The position numbers were made by a program, and so were the translations under genes. This document shows positions 14,953 to 23,211 of a stretch of DNA of 64,000 nucleotides, piece after piece (within the stretch, counting starts at the first letter, position 1; each line of letters begins with the position of its first letter). This stretch comes from Dysosmobacter welbionis. Its GTDB lineage: Bacteria; Bacillota; Clostridia; Oscillospirales; Oscillospiraceae. A model generated the notes under the pieces. That model was not told the origin of the DNA. It saw only the letters and a list, made by a program, of their open reading frames with translations, and searched no databases. The stretch is from the NCBI RefSeq assembly GCF_005121165.3, contig NZ_CP034413.3:2294001-2358000 (forward strand). Reading direction: 5' to 3'.

Positions 14953-17485
14953 ATATTTTGATTCTTGGCTGAACTTTGTCCCGTTCTCTTTCCACAGCTT
15001 TCAATTTTACATTATTACGTAATTGGTTGTACAAATCGATGTTTTCTTCAGACTCATATGCAAAAGTTACGCATAATGCATAAGATTGAGGCTGCTCTTG
15101 TTGAGCATATTTAAACCGCTCTTTGCCCGATATTAATATGTATATATATGGTTCATCATTACCAGGCCATAGGAGGTCAGCACCGCCCGTAGGACTCTTT
15201 TGCCAACGTCTCTGTTGCAGGGTTGATTTCTGTACAGTATCATAACCAGGGATAAAGTCTTTAATTTTGTATTCATCAGGAAGCTTCTTAAAATCATCTT
15301 CTGTATCTGTACCAGCTTCTCTTTTGGCCTTATATTTGATTAGCGTATCCTCATCAATCCTACGAAAAATCTCAATCCACAAATTATTGGCTAAGTATTC
15401 TTTCCTGCTTATTCTTGTTACAGGGTTATATGCCAAACTAACAGTAATCGATTTTGCCGCTCGAACTTTGAGAAACTGTTTGGGTACAGGTATCTTATAA
15501 AGATGAAAATCTCGTAACGGAAGTCTATCTTCTGCAAAAAGTGTAACATGGTTATCCGTCGAAGTAAGTATCTGTTCTGAAATTTTCCCATACCCGTATA
15601 AACGCATAAATCGATCATGTTTTGGATTATCTTTTCCAGTATAATCTGCGTCTTTCGACATTTCGCCCCAGGTTTGCATATCATTAGAGCACTTAGCTGA
15701 ATTTGCAAGCAGCGCTCGAATTAAATTTGCTGAAGGCCTTCCATCAATTTGAGCTTCCAAAATGCGTTCTAGCCGGGCCGCAATATGAGTAACATGTGGA
15801 GCAGCAAAGCTTGTTCCACAATATCCTTTAAAGACTCGATCATTAGTATGGTTCAAAGTAGGTTCCATAAGATTCTGATCTGTCTTTAGCCACCGGCTGG
15901 CCCCTCTCGATATTTGTCGAAGTGAAAAATTACCTCCGTAATCAACAAAATCAGGCTTGATAGATTTGTTGACACCTTTTCCGATCCTTGTAAATACCGA
16001 GGGATGGTCTTTTAAACCTACAGAGATGGGATTAATTCCAGTACCTCGTAAAACTGCTGGCTCAGAAGAACGTGATATTGATCCAACGGTAACGCTAAGA
16101 GCAGAAGTAGCAGGATCAATCAGACGATGGTCTTGAGCAAATAGCTGATCGCGAACTTTTTCCATCGCTTCTTCTCGGGATTCAAATTCTGGTATTTCAG
16201 GATCGGAAACATTTCCGGCGCTCACAATAATTACAATATCTAATTCCCGTGCTAGATCATCCAACATGCTCGCCCAACTCAATTGGCGTCCGCCATTATA
16301 CATGCTACCTGCATCGCCCGCCGAAAGATTAAAGATGCGGCATCCATACGTTTCATAGAAATATACAATAGCATCTCTAACAAGTCTTTCAGGACGAACA
16401 TCTTCTCGGAAATAGGGATCGCCATCTTCATCATGCATGATTTTAGCACTACAGATTCGTACTAAGGGTGTAAAAATTCTGCTTTCGTCGGGGGTGGAAA
16501 AGTCACCATACACTACTATGCCAGCAACACCAGTTCCATGACCGTTCATATCTGCTGTTGTGTGTTCCGTAGTATCAAAATCTTCTTCTGCAACGACTAC
16601 AGATTTAAGCAAAGGATTTCCTGTAAAAATACCAGAATCCAGTACAGTAGCAAGCGGCGCCGTTTCGTCAAGTGTATCATTTACAATAGGGACATAATCA
16701 TATTGATAAAGTTCGTGGGGCTCCTGGGTAACTATCTCCGCAGGTAATTCAATTGAGGATATAATATCCATGCTAAGCAGTGCATTTAAGGAAAACTCAT
16801 TAACCTTGGCGCGCCCCAGTAGCAAACCAGAAATCGCAAACAGATCACCTAGCAATTGACTGCCTTGAGTGCCTAAAACGCTTCGGATTTGCCTCTCAGT
16901 CGACAATATTTCCGAAGGATTGTTATTATACCAGACATCAATATTAACTATAAAAAACCCCATGTCTTTTGGGATTGCCTTTATAAAATCTTTAAGATGC
17001 GGTCCCATTCTGTCCTCGGGAGTTAAACTTCGGACAGCATCTATACAGGAAAACAAATTACGGCGTTGTGCATGCGTTAAAAGAACTTCATCGGGTAAAT
17101 CATCTTCCCAAAGAGCGCGTTCGGCATTAAATTGGGCTATTGCCTCTTGATCCTCAAATTGCACTATCAATTTCGATTGATTTGATCCAGGTTCTGCCGT
17201 TTCTTCAACTAGAGACAACCTAAATTTATTAATTAGCAGTTCCAGAAGGTCACCCGATAAAGCTTCTCCAGATAGTTCCAACACCATCAGTTTATCTGTT
17301 TGAATTCCAATGTTCTTTCTGGAATCAAGAACATTTTTTGATGCTTGAGAGATTTCTTCTGATAGTTTTTGCCCATGCCGCTTTCTATCACGAACTGGAG
17401 GTTTTGGGGCTGCAGGGTTAGGCCGACCGCGGTAGGTAGAGACGGTCTCTTGACGCTCAATTTGAATATGATCATAATTTGCCAT
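14951..17485 (-). CDS. ietS: subtilisin-like serine protease of an IetAS defence pair (IetS)
   Basis: An 844-residue S8-family protease. The catalytic triad is complete: D283 in VLDSGIF, H316 in NGHGTGVAG and S559 in GTSFAAPHV, with the oxyanion asparagine in VSAGNVSDPE. There is no signal peptide, so it acts in the cytoplasm. A long N-terminal region (1 to about 270) and a C-terminal region (about 600-844) flank the protease. It lies 17 bases downstream of an AAA ATPase gene in the same operon. AAA ATPase plus S8 protease is the arrangement of IetAS, first described as a plasmid-stability pair and later as an anti-phage system; assignment is by architecture and gene pairing. The base composition is clearly AT-richer than the ICE backbone, which marks it as acquired cargo. 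Confidence 0.85.
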   Translation of the reverse strand: MANYDHIQIERQETVSTYRGRPNPAAPKPPVRDRKRHGQKLSEEISQASKNVLDSRKNIGIQTDKLMVLELSGEALSGDLLELLINKFRLSLVEETAEPGSNQSKLIVQFEDQEAIAQFNAERALWEDDLPDEVLLTHAQRRNLFSCIDAVRSLTPEDRMGPHLKDFIKAIPKDMGFFIVNIDVWYNNNPSEILSTERQIRSVLGTQGSQLLGDLFAISGLLLGRAKVNEFSLNALLSMDIISSIELPAEIVTQEPHELYQYDYVPIVNDTLDETAPLATVLDSGIFTGNPLLKSVVVAEEDFDTTEHTTADMNGHGTGVAGIVVYGDFSTPDESRIFTPLVRICSAKIMHDEDGDPYFREDVRPERLVRDAIVYFYETYGCRIFNLSAGDAGSMYNGGRQLSWASMLDDLARELDIVIIVSAGNVSDPEIPEFESREEAMEKVRDQLFAQDHRLIDPATSALSVTVGSISRSSEPAVLRGTGINPISVGLKDHPSVFTRIGKGVNKSIKPDFVDYGGNFSLRQISRGASRWLKTDQNLMEPTLNHTNDRVFKGYCGTSFAAPHVTHIAARLERILEAQIDGRPSANLIRALLANSAKCSNDMQTWGEMSKDADYTGKDNPKHDRFMRLYGYGKISEQILTSTDNHVTLFAEDRLPLRDFHLYKIPVPKQFLKVRAAKSITVSLAYNPVTRISRKEYLANNLWIEIFRRIDEDTLIKYKAKREAGTDTEDDFKKLPDEYKIKDFIPGYDTVQKSTLQQRRWQKSPTGGADLLWPGNDEPYIYILISGKERFKYAQQEQPQSYALCVTFAYESEENIDLYNQLRNNVKLKAVERERDKVQPRIKI

Positions 17486-17502
17486 CTCATAACCCCCCTT
17501 AG

Positions 17503-18498
17503 TTAATATTGGCTTCTTCTCAAAGAAACTAATTTCTTTTGTTTTTCGACTGCAAATTCAATGTCTTTTTTGCTATATGTTCGTTTCCCATTAAGGATGC
17601 ACCCTCGCATTATTGTTTTACATATATTTTCGACATCCGCATAAGAAAACGAATTGGTTTCATTCAAAAAGGACTCGAATACATGCGCTGGCCCATTAAA
17701 TTGTTTTAGCCGCAAAATAAAAAGGTTTAGCTTTTCTTCGTTTGACGGCAAATCAAATTTAATCGTATCATCAAATCTGCGCCATATTGCATAATCCAAG
17801 GACTGTTCAAAGTTTGTTGCAGCAATAATAATTGAGCGTCCCCTAAAGCAATCAATTTGCTGTAAAAAAGTATTGACCACTCGTTTGATTTCGCCGTGCT
17901 CACTTGTGTCGCTCCTACTTCTGCCTATCGCATCAAACTCATCAAACAATATCACGAAACTATCGCTTTTTGCCAGATCAAAAACTTTTCTAATATTACT
18001 AGCGGTTTCTCCCAAATACGACGATACTAATGCGTCAAATCTTACATACATTAATGGAATTCCAATTTCAGCCGCAAGCACATTTGCGCACAATGTCTTT
18101 CCACAGCCAGGAGGGCCATAAAAAAGTAGTTTATTTATTGGTGCAACTCCGTTGCTAATTAAGATATCCCAATTCTGAAATTCTTTTATTACTTCCGACA
18201 GTTGAAGCATTTTCTCTTGTGGAAGAATAACATCATCAAAATATTTATCGGGATATATAATCTCAACTAGCCGTTCTTCTTTGCCTGATTTGGACAAATA
18301 TGTGGGTTTCATTGTGGACATCGAGTGTCCAAAACTCTTCTGTGCACCGTTAAGAACCATTTCCAAGTCATCTGCTAAAATTGCATGGTTCTTTTTTCGC
18401 TCATCTGCAATAATCTCATGAGCGGTTTTCAAAAATGATTCTCTATCATTATTATTAAAGCTACTAAATAGCTTTTTCAACAAATCTGCCCTCGCCAT
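17503..18498 (-). CDS. ietA: AAA ATPase of an IetAS defence pair (IetA)
   Basis: A 331-residue AAA+ ATPase. Walker A is GPPGCGKT at 128-135, Walker B is FVILFDEFD with D186/E187, and a sensor-like NFEQSLDYAIWRRFDD follows. The N-terminal 90 residues are a family-specific domain. It precedes the subtilase gene in one transcription unit. In IetAS-type pairs the ATPase is thought to restrain the protease, or to convey a trigger to it; that is family knowledge and not shown here. GGAGACG upstream of the ATG is the likely ribosome site. AT-rich codon use matches the subtilase. Confidence 0.85.
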   Translation of the reverse strand: MARADLLKKLFSSFNNNDRESFLKTAHEIIADERKKNHAILADDLEMVLNGAQKSFGHSMSTMKPTYLSKSGKEERLVEIIYPDKYFDDVILPQEKMLQLSEVIKEFQNWDILISNGVAPINKLLFYGPPGCGKTLCANVLAAEIGIPLMYVRFDALVSSYLGETASNIRKVFDLAKSDSFVILFDEFDAIGRSRSDTSEHGEIKRVVNTFLQQIDCFRGRSIIIAATNFEQSLDYAIWRRFDDTIKFDLPSNEEKLNLFILRLKQFNGPAHVFESFLNETNSFSYADVENICKTIMRGCILNGKRTYSKKDIEFAVEKQKKLVSLRRSQY

Positions 18499-18543
18499 GG
18501 TAGCGTCTCCTTTCCAAATTGCAATCAGAATCGAATAAAGCAG

Positions 18544-18756
18544 TTAGTATTTACTGAGTTCCATTATGATCATTTCCTCGATACCATTCTTTTTGCAATA
18601 TTCGAGAAGTCGCATTTTTGCCAGTACACTAGGCTCAGTACGTCCATTTTCCCATCGATTTATTGTGGAGAAACTCACATTTAGTTCTCTAGCAAACTGC
18701 TCTTGAGTATATTTTTTTTGCTTTCGGATAGATTTTAAAATTTCAGAAAAGGGCAT
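18544..18756 (-). CDS. Xre-family regulator next to IetAS
   Basis: A 70-residue single-domain helix-turn-helix protein (YTQEQFARELNVSFSTINRWENGRTEPS) with no sensor domain. It lies 45 bases upstream of the ATPase gene on the same strand and is preceded by GGAGGTG. It probably represses the operon in the absence of a trigger. Similar small Xre genes commonly accompany toxin-antitoxin and defence operons. Confidence 0.82.
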   Translation of the reverse strand: MPFSEILKSIRKQKKYTQEQFARELNVSFSTINRWENGRTEPSVLAKMRLLEYCKKNGIEEMIIMELSKY

Positions 18757-18825
18757 GTGAGTACACCTCCGTTACTGTAAATTATAGCATGTGCTATAGC
18801 AGACGACAAGTATCAACGTAAATAT

Positions 18826-20166
18826 TTACAACATATACTCCTTGCTTTTTTGAAGATTTTTGTGTGAGGGTAGTAATAAATCTACATTTCTATGGAGCAT
18901 ATCATATTCCTTTTCTTCCTGCTGTATTTTACGAAGTTCCGCTTGCAGGGCGGTCTTGCAGGAGGAGAGTTCATCCAGTTCTGCTTTCAGCTTCTTGGCG
19001 GAAGGAAGTTTGGTGATCCCGGCCTCCTTGATGTCCCTGGCCGCCGCCTCAAATAAGATGATCTCACTCTCAAACCCACGCAGGAATTTTTCCTTGTCCT
19101 TTGACATTTTGTAACGGTCATAGATAGGCTTCAGTTTGCGGTAGGTGTCAATCTGTTTGCCCAGGAGGGCAAGGTCGGTGAGCTGCTGTTCCACATCCCG
19201 CAGGCTTTCCCTTGTGCGGATGGTGGCGGCGGCAATGGCGTCGCACCGTTCCTTCAATTCCTCATAACTGTCGATGCCGTGTTCGGTAAGAAAGTTCATG
19301 GTGGCGGCCGCACGTTTCAGATTCTCAATGGTCGCCCACCGTTGGTATCCGGCGCTCTGCTGGGCCTTGATATTATTCTGAATGTCAATGAGCAGGCTGA
19401 CCTTCCCGCTGCGCTGCTGGGGCTGTCTGGAGGGGCGGATGCCTCCGGCAATGCGGGAGACAACGGCTTCTTCCGTGTAATCGGCACCCAGGGTTTTGAG
19501 CCGGGTAAACCTCTCCTGAGCCGGTGCCCTGGCGGAGATATACTTTCCCCGCTTGATCTCGTATCCTTCCCGCTGCAACCGGGCAAGCAAATCGTCTATG
19601 CTGGTGGACACGGGAATCAGCCGGTCAATGACGGCTTTCAGCTTTGCCTTATAGCTAGTGCCGTTCTGTACGGCCTGATGCTCAATATAGCTCTTGCCCT
19701 TGTCCCGGCCAGGGACGATGACGGATAGGCCGTGTTCTCGGCACAAACGGTCGCTGGCCCGGCGTATTTCGTGATAGCTACGCTTGTTGGAATGATAGTG
19801 CTTGTGGTCGGTGAAGCTGACCGCATTGAAAATCAGATGATTGTGAATATGTCCCTTGTCAATATGGGTGGTAAGTACAAACTCGTACTTACCATCCAAT
19901 ATTTTTTTTGCCAACTGCAACCCTATTTCATGGGCTTCCTCTGGCGATACCTCCCCAGGCTCAAAGGCTTGAATCAGGTGGCGGCCCAGGTGCGTGCCTT
20001 TGTCAATGGCATGGCGGCGTGTCCATTCAAATTCAATGTCGGCGGTCTCGGCGGCGCAGCCAAAGGAGGACACCAGCAGCTTCCCGTCCGTCTTGTCGGG
20101 ATTGCAGATATAGTCAATGGCCGCTTTCAGCGTTGACTTAATAGGATGCGTCTTTGTAACTGCCAT
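18826..20166 (-). CDS. MobP-type relaxase
   Basis: A 446-residue relaxase that nicks oriT and pilots the strand to the recipient. The N-terminal nuclease has the probable catalytic tyrosine Y19 (AIDYICNPDKT) and the three-histidine metal motif HIDKGHIHNHLIFN (H101, H106, H108, H110). The C-terminal half is helical and partly coiled-coil, suitable for relaxosome contacts. The start overlaps the end of mobC by 40 bases, so the two are coupled. It is on the opposite strand from the transfer operon, as in related ICEs. Confidence 0.9.
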   Translation of the reverse strand: MAVTKTHPIKSTLKAAIDYICNPDKTDGKLLVSSFGCAAETADIEFEWTRRHAIDKGTHLGRHLIQAFEPGEVSPEEAHEIGLQLAKKILDGKYEFVLTTHIDKGHIHNHLIFNAVSFTDHKHYHSNKRSYHEIRRASDRLCREHGLSVIVPGRDKGKSYIEHQAVQNGTSYKAKLKAVIDRLIPVSTSIDDLLARLQREGYEIKRGKYISARAPAQERFTRLKTLGADYTEEAVVSRIAGGIRPSRQPQQRSGKVSLLIDIQNNIKAQQSAGYQRWATIENLKRAAATMNFLTEHGIDSYEELKERCDAIAAATIRTRESLRDVEQQLTDLALLGKQIDTYRKLKPIYDRYKMSKDKEKFLRGFESEIILFEAAARDIKEAGITKLPSAKKLKAELDELSSCKTALQAELRKIQQEEKEYDMLHRNVDLLLPSHKNLQKSKEYML

Positions 20167-20456
20167 ATCTGATCCAGCCTTTCCCGGATTTCTTCCATGT
20201 CGGCCTGATAGGTAGGTCCTCCGGCGTTGACCCGTTTGGCGATCTGATTGATGTTCCGGCCAATGGCGGACAGGAGTTTGTTTATCTCCTTGATGTCCCT
20301 GGTGTCCACATAGATGATATATCCGTCGATTGCCATCTTCCGCAAGTAGGCACCGATCCGCTTTGTCTGGAGCTGGGCCATTTTCTGCTCAATCAGGCTC
20401 CGTTCTTCTGCCGTCACCGGACAGCGCAGGATGATGGGGCGTTTTCGATTTACCAT
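20127..20456 (-). CDS. mobC: MobC relaxosome accessory protein
   Basis: A 109-residue MobC-like protein (RPIILRCPVTAEERSLIEQK; IGRNINQIAKRVN), which binds near oriT and helps the relaxase open the DNA. The family signature GRNxNQxAxxxN is clear. I chose the ATG at 20456, preceded by AAAGGACGG, over an ATG eight codons upstream that has no ribosome site. It is directly next to the palindrome proposed as oriT and overlaps the relaxase gene. Confidence 0.85.
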   Translation of the reverse strand: MVNRKRPIILRCPVTAEERSLIEQKMAQLQTKRIGAYLRKMAIDGYIIYVDTRDIKEINKLLSAIGRNINQIAKRVNAGGPTYQADMEEIRERLDQIWQLQRRILLSQR

Positions 20457-20519
20457 AGGGTGGCACCGTCCTTTCTGCATAAGGGTTTGGGGCTATCCCA
20501 ACAAGCAATTTTGTATTTA

Positions 20520-20600
20520 GGGGGAAGGGGTTCCCTAAAGCAAAATTCGCAAGTGTGGCCACACTTGCTGTGCTTGCTCTACGCTCCTTCCCCCGTAAAT
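20520..20600. other. candidate oriT with 20-bp perfect palindrome
   Basis: The non-coding stretch upstream of mobC contains a perfect palindrome at 20549-20568 (GCAAGTGTGG followed by its complement CCACACTTGC), flanked by GGGGAAGGGG and by TGCTTGCTCTACGCTCC. Origins of transfer of MobP elements usually lie beside mobC and pair an inverted repeat with a nearby nick site. The position and symmetry support oriT; the nick position is not visible. A transcription-factor operator or bidirectional terminator are alternatives. Confidence 0.5.
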
Positions 20601-20700
20601 ACAATGCCGGAACCACCTTCGTCTGCCCACAAAATCCCGGATTTTTTCAAAAGAAAAGGGCGGCAGAGCCGCCCAGAGGAAACGAAAACGGAGGATACTT

Positions 20701-21069
20701 TCACACACCCTCCGTTTCGTTTGCTGATTCTTTAGTTTTAAGCGCCCCGTCAAGCGCACCCTCGATGATGGTCAAATACTGCTCTGGACAAAGTTTCAGT
20801 TTGTGGCTGATACGCTGTCTCTGTGCGCTTTCCTCCCGCATGACCTCTGGATTGAAGTACCGTTCCACGGGAAGTCCGCACACTTTGATAAGCTGTATGA
20901 TAACCGGCAAGCTAGGAATCGTACCTTCGTTCTCGATATTTGCGAGATACCGGGAGTCGATGTTAACGATCTCTGCCAATGTCTTGCGCGATAGATGCTT
21001 TGCGCTCCGAGCGGCTTTTACATCGGCACCGAAAGTTTCAAAACCGGGGCAATCTTCAATATTCGCCAT
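20701..21069 (-). CDS. Xre-family transcriptional regulator of the mobilization region
   Basis: A 122-residue protein with an Xre helix-turn-helix at residues 12-68 (ARSAKHLSRKTLAEIVNIDSR; LANIENEGTIPSLPVIIQL) and a helical C-terminal half with no known ligand domain. It is transcribed toward mobC and the relaxase, with the candidate oriT in between, so it may control both mobilization and its own expression. A related gene is found at this position in other Tn1549-like ICEs. Confidence 0.85.
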   Translation of the reverse strand: MANIEDCPGFETFGADVKAARSAKHLSRKTLAEIVNIDSRYLANIENEGTIPSLPVIIQLIKVCGLPVERYFNPEVMREESAQRQRISHKLKLCPEQYLTIIEGALDGALKTKESANETEGV

Positions 21070-21163
21070 ATAGCATCACCCACTTACATTGTATATTTCA
21101 TATTTTGTCTGTGGAATGTTGCTATATGCTTTATTACTACATTTTATTTTTCATACTCATTTC

Positions 21164-21192
21164 TTGCACATGGGCAAGCGCTATGATATAAT
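21164..21192 (+). promoter_or_regulatory. sigma-A-type promoter of the CD3324-family gene leader
   Basis: TTGCAC at 21164-21169 and TATAAT at 21187-21192 are separated by 17 bases. It would start a transcript that first passes a small ORF and overlapping helices before the coding gene at 21356. Confidence 0.7.
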
Positions 21193-21225
21193 TACAATGT
21201 TTAAGAGCGGAAAGAAGTGGTATTA

Positions 21226-21291
21226 ATGACAAAGCTCAACGAAGAATGGCTCCATGCAAAGCCAGTAGATTGCGACATTTGCATGGAGTAA
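21226..21291 (+). CDS. possible 21-residue leader peptide
   Basis: A short ORF (MTKLNEEWLHAKPVDCDICME) lies between the promoter at 21164-21192 and the CD3324-family gene, with GAAAGAAGTGG as a possible ribosome site. Its codons form both arms of one helix: 21250-21260 (CTCCATGCAAA) pairs with 21278-21288. It also contains one arm of each of two competing helices (21270-21277 with 21296-21303, and 21256-21265 with 21313-21322). This layout is that of an attenuation-type leader peptide. The CDIC cysteine pair could also make it a tiny metal-binding peptide. Speculative. Confidence 0.35.
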   Translation: MTKLNEEWLHAKPVDCDICME

Positions 21292-21355
21292 AAATTGTCG
21301 CAAAATGAATATGCTGGCTTTGCTACTTGACAATCATCTCAAGGAGGAAGCCTGC

Positions 21356-21619
21356 ATGAAATACATCAATGCAAAAGATCTTCTTCCCGATGCGCTAGTC
21401 AAGGAGTTGCAAAGCTATGTGCAAGGGGGCTATCTTTATGTCCCGTCTGATCAAGCGCAGCAAAAACGATGGGGAGAAGCTTCGGGCTACCGGCAGGAAT
21501 TGCAACAACGCAACCGCCAAATCGTAGAGGAGTTTCAGAACGGAACCTCTATGGAGGCGTTAGCGGAAAAATACTTCTTGTCCGTATCGGCCATTCGTAA
21601 AATCATTTATCAGAAATGA
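21356..21619 (+). CDS. CD3324-family HTH-like protein
   Basis: An 87-residue protein that begins MKYINAKDLLPDALVKELQ, the hallmark of the CD3324 family, and ends with a resolvase-like helix-turn-helix (SMEALAEKYFLSVSAIRKII). Probably a small DNA-binding regulator; no function is established. I chose the ATG at 21356, which has AAGGAGGAAG at 21341-21350; an upstream ATG at 21305 lacks a ribosome site. It follows the structured leader and is closed by its own terminator. Confidence 0.78.
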   Translation: MKYINAKDLLPDALVKELQSYVQGGYLYVPSDQAQQKRWGEASGYRQELQQRNRQIVEEFQNGTSMEALAEKYFLSVSAIRKIIYQK

Positions 21620-21621
21620 AC

Positions 21622-21657
21622 CGGCGGGGGTTGCAGAAATGCAACCCCGCTTTTTGT
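21622..21657 (+). terminator. intrinsic terminator after the CD3324-family gene
   Basis: A GC-rich stem (GCGGGG(G)TTGCA with TGCAACCCCGC, one bulged G, GAAA loop) is followed by TTTTT. A strong intrinsic terminator. Confidence 0.85.
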
Positions 21658-21754
21658 TTGATACAGATTGATTCGGTATTGTCTAGTGGATAGAAAAGTG
21701 TTTGCATCGGCAGTACGATAAAATAACAAATACATCACAAGAAAGGAAAAAACT

Positions 21755-22453
21755 ATGTGTACTCGATTTGTCTACCGAGGTGATGATATAATCACCGGCT
21801 TCAATTTTGAGATTGACCTTGCCGTGTGGAATCACAAAATCATAACAGAAAAAGACCGCTTTTATATCGGCATCCTGCGGCCCGATGGGATGCGTCATTC
21901 CTATCATGGCGTGAACCGCAACGGAAATGTCGGAACCTTGTTGTATGTTCACGGAAACCCGGAGGGGGCCTATCAGGATTTCAAAGGTTGCATGACAATC
22001 GCAGACCTGACAGAACAGTTTGTGCAGGCAAAAATCAGTTTTGACGATGCACTGCAGATCGTGCAGGAACAGAAGATCGTCTATGCCCCGGATGCCACCA
22101 TGCAGGCCATGTTGTCCGACCAGCAGGGGCGTACCCTGATCGTTGAACCGGGTATTGGCTGGCGGGAAGGCGATGGACGCTACTCGCTGATTACCAATTA
22201 CTCTATCCTTGCACCCGAAAGCACAATGCCCTTTCTTGTGCCGGGAGATGATCGATACGAAAGGACTGCTCAACTTCTAAACACTTACGGAAAGCAGTTT
22301 ACTGTCAGCGATGCGTTTTCTGTACTTCAAGCCGTCCGGCAGGAAGGAATCTGGGCCACTAGAGTTTCTTTTGTTTATTCGGCCAAGGAACACGCTGTTT
22401 ACTATGTGGAGAACAACCATTTTTCACTGATTAAGAGATATGAGTTCTCATAA
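21755..22453 (+). CDS. short choloylglycine-hydrolase-like Ntn amide hydrolase
   Basis: A 232-residue protein of the linear amide C-N hydrolase superfamily, which includes bile salt hydrolases, penicillin V acylases and N-acylamide hydrolases. Removal of Met1 exposes Cys2 (MCTRF), the expected N-terminal nucleophile; NRNGNVGTLLYV and ITNYSIL fit the family core. It is about 90 residues shorter than typical bile salt hydrolases, so substrate cannot be predicted. It lies in the ICE cargo, 20 bases upstream of the Vat-like gene, with AAGAAAGGAAAAA before the ATG. A small-amide or quorum-signal hydrolase is as likely as bile salt hydrolysis. Confidence 0.72.
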   Translation: MCTRFVYRGDDIITGFNFEIDLAVWNHKIITEKDRFYIGILRPDGMRHSYHGVNRNGNVGTLLYVHGNPEGAYQDFKGCMTIADLTEQFVQAKISFDDALQIVQEQKIVYAPDATMQAMLSDQQGRTLIVEPGIGWREGDGRYSLITNYSILAPESTMPFLVPGDDRYERTAQLLNTYGKQFTVSDAFSVLQAVRQEGIWATRVSFVYSAKEHAVYYVENNHFSLIKRYEFS

Positions 22454-22473
22454 CTTCGAGAGGAGGGAAAGTC

Positions 22474-23108
22474 ATGAATCCAGAGAACATTTATCCTCGC
22501 ACCAACGACCACGAAACCGTTTATCTGAAAAATGTCATCAAAAATTCCAACATCCTTGTCGGGGACTTTACCATGTATAACGACTTCGTCTATGATCCGC
22601 GGCAGTTTGAGAAGAACAATGTACTGTATCACTATCCGATCAACCATGACAAACTTATCATCGGAAAATTTTGTTCCATCGCCTGCGGAGCAAAGTTTTT
22701 GTTTACTAGTGCCAATCATACGCAAATGTCGCTATCTACCTTTCCATTTCCTATCTTTTTGAGGAATGGGGATTGGATGTCCAAAACATAACGAGTGCAT
22801 GGGACAATAAAGGCGATATTATTATCGGCAACGATGTTTGGATTGGATATGAGGCAGTGATTTTGTCTGGTGTTACCATTGGGGATGGAGCAATTATTGG
22901 TACCCGCGCTGTCGTTACAAAAGATGTTCCCCCTTATACGATTGTCGGTGGCGTTCCCGCTAAGACAATCCGAAAACGCTTTTCAGATAATGATATAGAT
23001 ACATTATTAAAAATGAAATGGTGGGACTGGCCGGTTGAACAAATCCAGAGTCATATTACTGAAATTCAATCAGGGAGAATTGCGGATTTAAGAAAACTGT
23101 TCTCTTGA
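22474..23108 (+). pseudogene. Vat-type xenobiotic acetyltransferase, frameshifted
   Basis: Two adjacent frames together make one hexapeptide-repeat acetyltransferase of the Vat/CatB xenobiotic family, which acetylates streptogramin A or chloramphenicol-like compounds. The first part (22474-22760) has VLYHYPINHDKLIIGKFCSI and the SANHT active-site motif; the second (from 22761) has GDIIIGNDVWIG, GVTIGDGAIIGTRAVVTKDV and KWWDWP. The break is at a run of five T (22756-22760); one more T restores an unbroken protein reading FPIFFEEWGLDVQN. It may be a true loss of function or a homopolymer error. GAGAGGAGGGAAA precedes the start, and the gene would be co-transcribed with the Ntn hydrolase. Confidence 0.82.
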
Positions 23109-23154
23109 CTTTGAGAGTTTTATTTTGATTTGGCTACATTCAGTGTATGCGCCT

Positions 23155-23192
23155 TGACTTTTGCTATTATTGATAGTACTATTGTTAATAGT
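23155..23192 (+). promoter_or_regulatory. padR promoter with overlapping palindrome
   Basis: TTGACT (23155-23160) and TACTAT (23177-23182) are 16 bases apart. The -10 lies inside a palindrome ACTATT-GTT-AATAGT at 23178-23192. PadR regulators often repress their own operon through such AT-rich dyads, so this is the likely autoregulatory operator. Confidence 0.65.
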
Positions 23193-23211
23193 AAAAGTTG
23201 GAGGTGTCGTT

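Noticed and set aside
18826-20456. Relaxase and MobC as a separate inserted mobilizable element
   Set aside because: Related Tn1549-like ICEs carry this pair at this place as backbone, and GC content matches the ICE rather than the cargo. No flanking recombinase or repeats are seen.
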